Shown here: one piece after another, positions 1-6,066 of the stretch | Numbering within the stretch: the first letter of the stretch is position 1 | How the letters are laid out: the number at the start of each line of letters is the position of its first letter | NCBI GenBank assembly: GCA_021780055.1 | Contig: JAJXZM010000482.1 | Location: forward strand, 1 to 8,084 | DNA from: Acidobacteriota bacterium | Lineage (GTDB): Bacteria; Acidobacteriota; Terriglobia; UBA7540 | DNA length: 8,084 nt | Direction of reading: 5' to 3' | Translations under genes and position numbers: made by a program | Notes under the pieces: model-generated | The model's input: the letters and a program-made list of their open reading frames with translations, nothing else | Databases searched by the model: none | Told to the model about the DNA's origin: nothing

Positions 1-821
1 AGCGCAGTCGTCCCGCCGACAAGATTCTGGCTGAAGCTCTGCGTTTGGTTAATGAGGGCTTTACCGAGATTCAACTCCTCGGGCAGACGGTTAACTCTTA
101 CCGGGACCCTTCACAGTTGAGAATTAGTTTCGCCGAGTTACTTTCGCGCATCTCTGAGATTCCGGGGGTACGGCGCGTCAGATTTACCACCTCGCACCCG
201 CGTGATTTTACTAAAGAGATCGTGGAGGCCATTGACAGCCATCCGGCCCTGTGTGACCAGATCCACTTGCCCGCGCAGTCGGGTTCGAATGCCGTTCTGG
301 AACGCATGTTGCGGACTTACACTCGCGAAGAGTACCTTGAAAAAATCCATTGCATCCGCAGCGCGAAGCGTGCTATTAGCATTTCGACGGATATCATCGT
401 GGGCTTCTGCGGCGAGACCCATGACGATTATGAACAGACGCTTACCCTGCTCGACGAAGTCGGCTACGACCAGGTTTTCTCCTTCAAGTATTCCCCTCGT
501 CCACGAACTGCTGCCGGCCATTATGAGGACTCCATCCCTGAGGAAGAGAAAGGCAGGCGCCTCTTGATTCTGCAGGACCTGCAACGCGAAATTCAGATCC
601 GTAGAAATCGGGACTGCATGGGTCAGGAGTATGAAGTTCTGGTAGAGGGTTTCCATCCAAAACTGGGGCAAGCCGTGGGGCGGACAAGCAGCAACCGGAT
701 TATCAATTTTCCTGGTGAACCTTCATGGGTAGGCCGTTACATGATGGTGAAGGTGACAGCATCGGGACCAAACAGCCTGGTCGGCCAGCGGGTGACTGAG
801 GAGGCTGGAGGTTCTGCGTAG
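1..821 (+). CDS. miaB: tRNA-2-methylthio-N6-dimethylallyladenosine synthase MiaB (5'-truncated by window edge)
   Basis: The reading frame is open from base 3 to the TAG at 819-821 and has no real start here, so about 272 C-terminal residues of a protein usually near 440-470 are visible. MiaB is a radical-SAM methylthiotransferase that adds the 2-methylthio group to i6A37 in tRNAs reading UNN codons. Seen here: LLGQTVNSY (family norm LLGQNVNSY), RFTTSHPRDF, HLPAQSGSN, TREEYLEKI, TDIIVGFCGET, and YSPRPRTAA of the radical-SAM barrel. A C-terminal TRAM domain (about nt 618-800) follows, with GRTSSNRIINFPG and GPNSLVGQRV. The UPF0004 domain and the CxxxCxxC cluster cysteines lie left of the window and cannot be checked. 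The TRAM sequence and GQTVNSY favour MiaB over RimO or MtaB. The next gene starts 64 nt downstream on the same strand. Confidence 0.95.
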   Translation, partial: RSRPADKILAEALRLVNEGFTEIQLLGQTVNSYRDPSQLRISFAELLSRISEIPGVRRVRFTTSHPRDFTKEIVEAIDSHPALCDQIHLPAQSGSNAVLERMLRTYTREEYLEKIHCIRSAKRAISISTDIIVGFCGETHDDYEQTLTLLDEVGYDQVFSFKYSPRPRTAAGHYEDSIPEEEKGRRLLILQDLQREIQIRRNRDCMGQEYEVLVEGFHPKLGQAVGRTSSNRIINFPGEPSWVGRYMMVKVTASGPNSLVGQRVTEEAGGSA

Positions 822-885
822 GAGTCGGAGTTTTAGCCAGTTGCAGCCAGGACACTAATTCGCAGGGCTGCCGGGAGGATGCACT

Positions 886-1371
886 ATGGAAGTCGAGGTC
901 AAAATTCGCGGCTTGATGATGGATCCTGTAACCAACATGCCGATCGTCATTCTCAAGGACGTGGAGGGGGCGTCTGTGCTTCCAATCTGGGTGGGGATAT
1001 ACGAGGCCAACGCTATTGCCCTGGAGATCGAGAAAGTCACGACGCCACGCCCCATGACCCACGATCTGCTGAAGAACCTCTTGCTGGGCCTTGAAGCACA
1101 GGTCAGGAAGGTGGTTGTCAACGAACTGAAGGATGACACCTTCTATGCCCTCATCTGGCTTGAAAAAGATGGCGAGACCTTTTCGATTGATTCCCGCCCA
1201 AGCGATGCCTTGGCTTTGGCTTTGCGCGTGGATTGTCCGATCTTTGTTGAAGACGAAGTCCTGAAGAATTCCAAGGTGTCCAGCGCTGGAACCGACAAGG
1301 TCAACAATGACGAACTTCGCAAGTGGCTGGAAAACCTTAACGATGACGATATCGGTCGGTATAAGATGTAG
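886..1371 (+). CDS. Bifunctional nuclease family protein (DUF151 / BFN domain)
   Basis: A 161-residue protein beginning at ATG 886, with GGGAGG at 873-878 seven nt upstream. It matches the DUF151 or bifunctional-nuclease family, whose studied members are reported to have DNase and RNase activity. Conserved blocks seen: LPIWVGIYEANAIALEIE (about residues 27-44), TPRPMTHDLLKNLL (47-60), SIDSRPSDALALALR (about 101-115), then PIFVEDEVL. The acidic and lysine-rich tail ending in WLENLNDDDIGRYKM is also typical of bacterial homologues. There is no signal peptide or membrane segment, so it should be cytoplasmic. It lies 64 nt after miaB and 78 nt before parA on the same strand, so co-transcription is plausible. 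The biological role of this family in bacteria is poorly defined. The family call is firm; the nuclease activity is inferred from the family. Confidence 0.92.
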   Translation: MEVEVKIRGLMMDPVTNMPIVILKDVEGASVLPIWVGIYEANAIALEIEKVTTPRPMTHDLLKNLLLGLEAQVRKVVVNELKDDTFYALIWLEKDGETFSIDSRPSDALALALRVDCPIFVEDEVLKNSKVSSAGTDKVNNDELRKWLENLNDDDIGRYKM

Positions 1372-1438
1372 CATCTGAAGGCAGTGATGGCCGTATTCTC
1401 CGCGGAGCGTCCGGCCATTACTCCAACCTGCATCAGCC

Positions 1439-1442
1439 GGAG
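1439..1442 (+). promoter_or_regulatory. Ribosome binding site supporting the parA GTG start
   Basis: GGAG at 1439-1442 lies seven nt upstream of GTG 1450. This supports the start that gives the canonical Soj/ParA N-terminus MARVIAVANQKGG. A competing in-frame ATG at 1387 (or GTG 1384) has AAGG at about 1378-1381, but would add some 20 residues with no counterpart in ordinary ParA proteins. Confidence 0.5.
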
Positions 1443-1449
1443 TTGTGGA

Positions 1450-2214
1450 GTGGCAAGAGTCATAGCTGTTGCCAACCAGAAGGGAGGGGTTGGCAAAACT
1501 ACAACTGCAATCAACCTGGCCGCCGCATTGGCGCTCAATAACCAGAGAACCCTCCTGATCGACCTGGACCCTCAGGCCAACAGTACACTCACGTTTATCA
1601 ATCCCGCAGACGTTGATGGTTCTATCTACGATATTCTTGCCGAAAGCAACCGGAAACTGTCCGAAGTCGTGAAACCCACCCGGTGGATGAATCTGTCTCT
1701 GGTTCCTTCGCGCATTTCACTGGCCAAGCTGGAAGCCCAGTTGGTGGGCCAGTTTGACGCGCCGTTCCGGTTGAAGGACGCCATTTCCGTTGTCCGAGAC
1801 GATTTCGACATGATCGTCATTGACACGCCGCCGGCACTGGGCATCATTACCGTGAACGCGCTGGTGGCCGCAACGTTTCTGATCGTTCCTATCCAGGCCT
1901 CCTATTACGCGCTGGAAGGTACCGATGATCTGCTGGAGACGCTGGAACGCATCCGGGCCCGGCCCAACCCTGACCTCCAGTTGCTGGGAGTCCTGATCAC
2001 GCTGTACGACAAGCGCACCAACCTGGCGCGCGACATTCACAGGCAGGTCCAGGAAGTTTTCGGGCCGAAAGTGTTTAATACGGTGATTGCCAGGAACGTG
2101 CGTCTGGAGGAGAGTCCCGCATACCGGGAAACGATCTTCAGTTTCGCTCCCACATCTTCCGGTGCGGAAGAGTACGCCAGTCTTGCGAAGGAGGTACTGC
2201 AACGTGTCGGTTAG
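1450..2214 (+). CDS. parA: ParA/Soj-family chromosome partitioning ATPase
   Basis: A 254-residue Walker-type ATPase of the short (Soj-like) ParA class with no N-terminal DNA-binding extension. ParA binds DNA nonspecifically as an ATP dimer and, with ParB and parS, moves replicated origins apart. Seen: deviant Walker A KGGVGKTTT with signature Lys11 and catalytic-site Lys16, Walker A' DLDPQANST (from D38), Walker B MIVIDTPPALG, and the C-terminal block RTNLARDIH...VIARNVRLEESPAY. The usual APSHG/APSYG loop reads SPAYR here. The length is normal for the family. GTG 1450 was chosen because it gives the canonical N-terminus MARVIAVANQ; an in-frame upstream start at 1384/1387 is possible. The 3' end overlaps parB by 11 nt, so the two are probably translationally coupled. 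MinD-type ATPases are less likely because the membrane-targeting helix is absent and parB is adjacent. Confidence 0.93.
   Translation: MARVIAVANQKGGVGKTTTAINLAAALALNNQRTLLIDLDPQANSTLTFINPADVDGSIYDILAESNRKLSEVVKPTRWMNLSLVPSRISLAKLEAQLVGQFDAPFRLKDAISVVRDDFDMIVIDTPPALGIITVNALVAATFLIVPIQASYYALEGTDDLLETLERIRARPNPDLQLLGVLITLYDKRTNLARDIHRQVQEVFGPKVFNTVIARNVRLEESPAYRETIFSFAPTSSGAEEYASLAKEVLQRVG
2188..2194 (+). promoter_or_regulatory. Strong Shine-Dalgarno fixing the parB GTG start
   Basis: AAGGAGG at 2188-2194, inside the last codons of parA, is nine nt upstream of GTG 2204. It selects this start over the longer in-frame extension back to 2087, which would lie almost wholly within parA and encodes unrelated arginine-rich sequence. 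Confidence 0.75.
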
Positions 2215-3028
2215 ACGTGCGGGATTACCGCTGGCGATCCAGATGCGCCACAGCGCGCATTACGTGGAGGACATCATTTCTCGGAGCGGAGCGGCGATCG
2301 GGCGCATGATCGCCACGGAGGATATCCAGCCTTATGCCGACCAGCCGCGGAAGGAGCGCGGCGATTTGACAGGACTGGCAGAGTCCGTCCGCCAAAAAGG
2401 GGTTCTTGAGCCCTTGCTGGTCCGCAAGAACCCGGAATCGGGCAAGTATCTGATTATCTCTGGTGAGAGGCGCTATTTTGCGGCGCGGATGGCTGGCCTT
2501 GCAGAGGTTCCGTGCATTGAAAAGAATGTTGACGACGGCGAGACCCTCGAGTTGGCGCTGATTGAAAATATCCAGCGCAAAGACCTGACACCGTTTGAAG
2601 AGGCTGACGGTGTGCAGGCGCTCGGCGACCGTTTTGGCCTGACGCACGAGGAGATTTCCAGGAAGATCGGGAAATCGCGCACGTCGGTCACCGAACTGCT
2701 TACCCTCCGTATTATCCCCGACGATATCAAGGCGGTATGCATTGAAAGCGGGGTGATTTCCAAGTCGCAGCTTCTCCAGGTGGCCCGCCAGCCCACTGAG
2801 GCCAAAATGCGCGACGTCGTCCGGCGCTTTGCCCAGGGAACTCTGAATCGCGACGAGGCCCGCGAGGAGCGCAACCACGGAAACAAGCCTCGCAACGGAT
2901 CGTTCCGCTACGTCCCGCCGACCAAGGATTTCAAACTGACGCTGCAATTCAAAAATGGCAATGTGCCGCGCGAGCAGGTCATTGCTACCTTGCGCCGCGT
3001 CCTGGAAGAACTCGAGCAGGAAATCTGA
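2204..3028 (+). CDS. parB: ParB/Spo0J-family partition protein (divergent)
   Basis: A 274-residue ParB-type protein. ParB proteins are CTP-dependent DNA clamps that load at parS and stimulate ParA. Seen: an N-terminal ParB domain (about residues 35-125) with IATEDIQPYADQPRK, the CTP-binding motif SGERRYFAARMAGL (87-99) and ENIQRKDLTPFEEA (121-134). A helix-turn-helix follows, starting GLTHEEISRKIGKSRTSV (145-162). A basic, charged linker (about 215-240) and a short C-terminal dimerisation-like segment ending LRRVLEELEQEI complete it. Oddities: Phe92 replaces the third arginine of the usual GERRxR motif. ISKSQLLQV replaces the common LSxGHARAL block after the HTH. The N-terminus lacks the usual LGxGL-type ParA-interacting motif. 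The start is set by AAGGAGG, and the frame overlaps parA by 11 nt. It is confidently ParB family; whether it is the main chromosomal ParB is unknown. Confidence 0.9.
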   Translation: MSVRRAGLPLAIQMRHSAHYVEDIISRSGAAIGRMIATEDIQPYADQPRKERGDLTGLAESVRQKGVLEPLLVRKNPESGKYLIISGERRYFAARMAGLAEVPCIEKNVDDGETLELALIENIQRKDLTPFEEADGVQALGDRFGLTHEEISRKIGKSRTSVTELLTLRIIPDDIKAVCIESGVISKSQLLQVARQPTEAKMRDVVRRFAQGTLNRDEAREERNHGNKPRNGSFRYVPPTKDFKLTLQFKNGNVPREQVIATLRRVLEELEQEI

Positions 3029-3034
3029 TCGGCT

Positions 3035-3053
3035 TGCCGGCAGCGTGCCGGCA
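3035..3053. repeat. Tandem palindrome TGCCGGCA-GCG-TGCCGGCA after parB
   Basis: Two identical copies of the self-complementary octamer TGCCGGCA (3035-3042 and 3046-3053) are separated by GCG, starting seven nt after the parB stop. In RNA this folds as a GC-rich 8-bp stem with a 3-nt loop, so it may act as a transcript 3'-end hairpin, although no U-tract follows. As DNA it could equally be a binding site for a dimeric protein. I saw no other full copy of the octamer in the window. The structure is certain; its function is not. Confidence 0.5.
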
Positions 3054-3187
3054 CACCCGGATGGACCTTCGATCAGCCTTGCGGGTTCCGTGAGTTGGAG
3101 ACGGTATTACGTCGGCCTTCCATTGAGAGTGTGGGATGGGCCGTTTGGACCGGCACGGTTGCCTGCAAGAGCCCGGAGCAGGTCAAA

Positions 3188-3631
3188 ATGGATTGCGAAG
3201 ACAGGCATGACGCTGCATCCGGCGCGCTACTTTTCGTATACGGTACTTTGCGCAAAGGATTTCCTTCCCACCAAATACTGCAAAGGTTGCACGCCCGGCT
3301 TCTTGGCCGGGGGCATGTTCATGGCCGGCTCTTCGATCGCGGCAAATATCCCGGCGCCGTTGCGAATGCGAGCGAGGCGGAATTTATTTCCGGTGAGGTT
3401 TACCGGCTTCCGCAGCCCGCGATGGCCTTCAGGGTCCTCGATCGGTATGAGGGATTTGATCCTTTAAAACCGGATTTCAATGAGTTCGTGCGGAAGGAAA
3501 CCATCGTTACTCTGGAGAGTGGGCGGGAAATTCGCGCCTGGATTTACTGGCTGCAGTGTGCTCGAGCGGCCGGCCGTCGCATTTTGGCGGGAGACTACGG
3601 TGTGCGTCCAACGGAGGACGCGGGCATCTAA
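3188..3631 (+). CDS. Gamma-glutamylcyclotransferase-like (GGCT/AIG2-fold) protein
   Basis: A 147-residue protein of the GGCT-like fold. Members release 5-oxoproline from gamma-glutamyl amines, amino acids or peptides, though many bacterial ones have unknown substrates. Seen: the substrate-loop motif FVYGTLRKG (residues 16-24), YPGAV (54-58), GEVYRL (69-74), and LDRYEGFDP, whose Glu88 matches the catalytic glutamate of the LDxxEG motif in characterised GGCTs. ATG 3188 was chosen because GGAG (3175-3178) lies nine nt upstream and the protein then has normal family length. The frame is open back to 3095, but the added residues resemble nothing in the family. It is preceded by a 159-nt gap after parB and followed 50 nt later by the YpdA-like gene, which suggests a two-gene unit. 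The substrate cannot be told from sequence. Confidence 0.85.
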   Translation: MDCEDRHDAASGALLFVYGTLRKGFPSHQILQRLHARLLGRGHVHGRLFDRGKYPGAVANASEAEFISGEVYRLPQPAMAFRVLDRYEGFDPLKPDFNEFVRKETIVTLESGREIRAWIYWLQCARAAGRRILAGDYGVRPTEDAGI

Positions 3632-3681
3632 ACAATTTCGAGCGCCTGGCGGCAAGTTTTGTGCGGAAAGGAAAATGAGGA

Positions 3682-4716
3682 ATGGAAGATGTGCTGGATG
3701 TGCTTGTAGTGGGAGCGGGGCCGACGGGCCTGGCTTGTGCGATTGAAGCGATAAAGAGCAACTTCAGCGTGCTGGTGGTTGAGAAGGGATGTCTGGTCAA
3801 TTCAATTTTTAGCTACCCGCCGGGAATGACTTTTTTTACCACGCGCGAGCGCCTGGAAATCGGCGACATTCCGTTTACCAGTGTGAACCTGAAGCCCACG
3901 CGCGCCGAGGCGCTCGAATATTACCGCGGGGTTACGGAGTTTTATCGTGTTCCAGTGCACTACCAGGAGCGTGTGGTGGGCATTATTGGTTCGGACGGGA
4001 ACTTCGAAATCCATGCCAGTGGATCGGATGGCGAACAAAAATGCTACCTTGCCCGCAAGGTGATTATCGCCACCGGTTATTACGACATCCCGAATCTGAT
4101 TGACGTGCCGGGGGAGGACCTGCCGAAGGTCTCGCATTATTATGGCGATGCGCATGCCTTCTATCAGAGAAAAGTGGCCGTGATCGGCGGGGCAAATTCA
4201 GCCGCCATTGCGGCGCTCGATCTGTTCCGCCATGGGGCCGAAGTCACCCTCATCCACTTGGAAGCCGAGCTTAGCCGGCACATTAAGTACTGGATTCGGC
4301 CGGATATCGAAAACCGCATAAAAGAAGGTTCCATCCGGGCTTACCTGGAATCGACCGTCAAGGAAATCACGCAGGACGCTGTGTGGATCGAGACCGCGCA
4401 GGGCGAGCGGGTCCGTATTGAAAACGATTTTGTTTACGCCTTGACCGGCTACCACCCTGACTTCGATTTTCTGCACCGGGTCGGCATTGAAGTCGATTCC
4501 AGAACTTCGCGTCCCAGTTGCAATGCCAAGACTCGCGAAAGCAACATCCCGGGAATTTACCTTGCCGGAGTCGTCATTTCCGGGCGTCACACCAACGAGA
4601 TTTTTATTGAAAACGGCCGCTTTCACGGCAAACAGATCATAGCGGACATCCAGAAGCATCTGGGTGCTCGTCCTCCAAAGCCAAAGGAAAGCACTCAGCC
4701 TGAGCCAGCGGATTGA
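3682..4716 (+). CDS. ypdA: YpdA-family FAD/NAD(P)-dependent oxidoreductase, putative bacillithiol disulfide reductase
   Basis: A 344-residue two-dinucleotide-fold flavoprotein. YpdA (Bdr) in Firmicutes reduces bacillithiol disulfide with NADPH. Seen: FAD-binding GAGPTG (residues 11-16), EKGCLVNSIFSYP (35-47), MTFFTTRERLEIGD, KPTRAEALEYYR, ATGYYD (130-135), PGEDLPKVSHYY, NAD(P)-binding VIGGANSA (167-174), ALTGYHPD, and the C-terminal FAD block NEIFIENGRFHG (305-316). All follow the YpdA pattern rather than thioredoxin reductase, and no CxxC is present. The redox cysteine of the Firmicute GGGPCG motif is Thr15 here; the nearest cysteines are Cys19 and Cys37. The start is ATG 3682, with AAAGGA at 3667-3672 nine nt upstream. 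The tail is proline-rich. It is cytoplasmic, with no signal peptide. Fifty nt separate it from the GGCT-like gene. The family call is strong; the substrate is inferred. Confidence 0.9.
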   Translation: MEDVLDVLVVGAGPTGLACAIEAIKSNFSVLVVEKGCLVNSIFSYPPGMTFFTTRERLEIGDIPFTSVNLKPTRAEALEYYRGVTEFYRVPVHYQERVVGIIGSDGNFEIHASGSDGEQKCYLARKVIIATGYYDIPNLIDVPGEDLPKVSHYYGDAHAFYQRKVAVIGGANSAAIAALDLFRHGAEVTLIHLEAELSRHIKYWIRPDIENRIKEGSIRAYLESTVKEITQDAVWIETAQGERVRIENDFVYALTGYHPDFDFLHRVGIEVDSRTSRPSCNAKTRESNIPGIYLAGVVISGRHTNEIFIENGRFHGKQIIADIQKHLGARPPKPKESTQPEPAD

Positions 4717-4752
4717 GCCCCTGGCAGGATATTCACCGAGCCCGGCCTGGAA

Positions 4753-4776
4753 GTGCGGACCCGGCCGCTCCCGCAC
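4753..4776 (+). terminator. Possible hairpin terminator after ypdA (weak)
   Basis: GTGCGG at 4753-4758 pairs with CCGCAC at 4771-4776 across a 12-nt GC-rich loop, 36 nt after the ypdA stop. No U-tract follows, so it is at best a weak intrinsic terminator or a 3'-end stabilising hairpin. The rest of the 200-nt gap (4717-4916) shows no convincing promoter or small gene. Confidence 0.3.
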
Positions 4777-4916
4777 GTCGTGACTCTTCCTCGTGAAATT
4801 TCGCCAAGGTTTTCAATCACCTACCCCCGGCTTGCAACCGATGACTTTCGCTGATAGAGTCGGGAGAAAGCGGATATTAGCAAAGCGCTCTTCGATTTTC
4901 TCCTGTGAGGTGTTCC

Positions 4917-5789
4917 ATGAAACGACGTGAGTTTTTCACCCGGGCCGCAGGTGGCGTCGGTGCGTTGTGGTTGGGGTCCCGTGGGTTGTCTGGCGCGGCA
5001 TTTCCCGATGCTCCGGCAAGAACCTTCAGTGCCGCAGACACGGTAACGCTGGGCAAGACCGGAATTCAAACCAGCCGTCTGGCGTGTGGCACGGGCACGG
5101 TCGGTTATGCAGGTCACTCGCATCAGACGCGCCTGGGAATAGACGGGCTTTCAGACCTGCTGGTCCACGGTTACGAGCGCGGCTTGCGGTTTTTTGATGC
5201 GGCCGATTCTTACGGGTCGCATCCTGCCGTGGCGCGCGCTCTCAAGCGTCTGCCGCGGGAAAAGGTTACGGTGCTTACCAAGTCCGATACGCGGGACCCG
5301 GAAGGAATGCGGCGCGACATCGATCGCTTTCGGCGCGAACTTCAGACTGACTATATCGACATCGTTTTGATGCACGACATGAATTCCACCGAATGGACAA
5401 CGCGCTACCGCCGCACTATGGACGTGCTTTCGGAGGCCAAGGAGAAGGGAACTATTCGCGCTCACGGCAGTTCCTGCCATTCCATCGGCGCGCTCCGCGC
5501 TGCCGCCGCGTCGCCCTGGGTGGATGTGGACCTTGCAAGGATCAACCCGATCGGTTCGCACATGGATGCCGATCCGCCTACAGTGACGGCCGTTCTGCGA
5601 GAAATGAAAAAGGCCGGAAAAGGCGTGGTCGGAATGAAGATCCTTGGCCAGGGCGATATGCGGACCCGCCAAGATGAGGCCCTGTCTTTCGCGCTGTCGC
5701 TCGGTGCTCTGGACGCCATGACCATCGGCGCCGAAAATATGGACGAGCAAAAGGACCTGATTCGCCGTATTTCGCAGGTCAGGGCTTAA
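4917..5789 (+). CDS. Tat-signal aldo/keto reductase (probably exported)
   Basis: A 290-residue aldo/keto reductase with an N-terminal twin-arginine signal. KRREFF at residues 2-7 is followed by a mildly hydrophobic stretch, AAGGVGALWLG (10-20), and Ala-rich sequence to about residue 40. The catalytic domain starts near VTLGKTGIQTSRLACGTG (43-60). The AKR tetrad is complete: Asp94 and Tyr99 in DAADSYG, Lys122 in TKS, and His153 in LMHD. A C-terminal IGAENMDEQKDL segment corresponds to the cofactor-binding loop. AKRs reduce carbonyls with NAD(P)H; the substrate here is unknown. ATG 4917 was chosen because GAGG (4907-4910) sits six nt upstream and it places the twin arginine at the very N-terminus; GTG 4905 would add only four residues. 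Export through Tat would deliver a folded, cofactor-loaded enzyme. It is shorter than the second AKR gene downstream and not a recent duplicate of it. Confidence 0.88.
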   Translation: MKRREFFTRAAGGVGALWLGSRGLSGAAFPDAPARTFSAADTVTLGKTGIQTSRLACGTGTVGYAGHSHQTRLGIDGLSDLLVHGYERGLRFFDAADSYGSHPAVARALKRLPREKVTVLTKSDTRDPEGMRRDIDRFRRELQTDYIDIVLMHDMNSTEWTTRYRRTMDVLSEAKEKGTIRAHGSSCHSIGALRAAAASPWVDVDLARINPIGSHMDADPPTVTAVLREMKKAGKGVVGMKILGQGDMRTRQDEALSFALSLGALDAMTIGAENMDEQKDLIRRISQVRA

Positions 5790-6066
5790 GCGCGCCTGCA
5801 AATTCGAGTCAGCCTTTCCTGGAACAGGGCAGCCTGCTGGCTCGCGCCGTTTGGGGCATGGATGCCTACCCCTCTGCGCCATAAGCGCCTTGTGAAAGGG
5901 CCCGCGTAAGGGACAATGTCGTTTCAGGTGGAATAGCGGCCACAGGCCAGGAAGCTATCTTCAGTTAACGGCCACCACAATTTTGCATATTCAGAAACCA
6001 CTCGTTCCCTTGCACGAAGGAGCTTCTTTTGCTTGAAAACTGTCATCAGTACTTCAGGAGGGTTGA
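5790..6066. other. Intergenic gap between the two aldo/keto reductase genes
   Basis: These 277 nt hold no supportable gene. Small self-complementary patches occur (for example GGCC-ACA-GGCC near 5939-5949, and GAAG-GAG-CTTC followed by TTTT near 6016-6030), but the stems are only four bp. A poor promoter-like pair (TTAACG at 5965, CATATT at 5986, 15 nt apart) is not convincing. A good Shine-Dalgarno, AGGAGG at 6056-6061, serves the downstream gene. The length of the gap suggests that gene has its own promoter. Confidence 0.5.

Noticed and set aside
703..1374. Long antisense reading frame of 223 codons over the DUF151 gene
   Set aside because: It lies opposite a clearly conserved gene, has no recognisable domain, and is explained by the codon bias of the real frame.
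1384..1449. Upstream start for parA (GTG 1384 or ATG 1387)
   Set aside because: It would add about 20 residues not seen in Soj-like ParA; kept only as an alternative.
2087..2203. Upstream in-frame extension of parB
   Set aside because: It lies inside parA, encodes non-family sequence, and the strong Shine-Dalgarno points to GTG 2204.
3095..3187. Upstream in-frame start for the GGCT-like gene
   Set aside because: The extra 31 residues have no family match; ATG 3188 has GGAG at suitable spacing and gives normal length.
4905..4916. GTG 4905 as start of the Tat-type AKR
   Set aside because: This GTG overlaps the Shine-Dalgarno of ATG 4917, and the later start gives a textbook Tat N-terminus.
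5965..5991. Promoter-like pair TTAACG / CATATT before the second AKR gene
   Set aside because: Spacing is 15 nt and both hexamers are poor matches; not distinguishable from chance.
6016..6030. GAAG-GAG-CTTC followed by TTTT as an intrinsic terminator
   Set aside because: The stem is only four bp and the T-run is four long; too weak to call.
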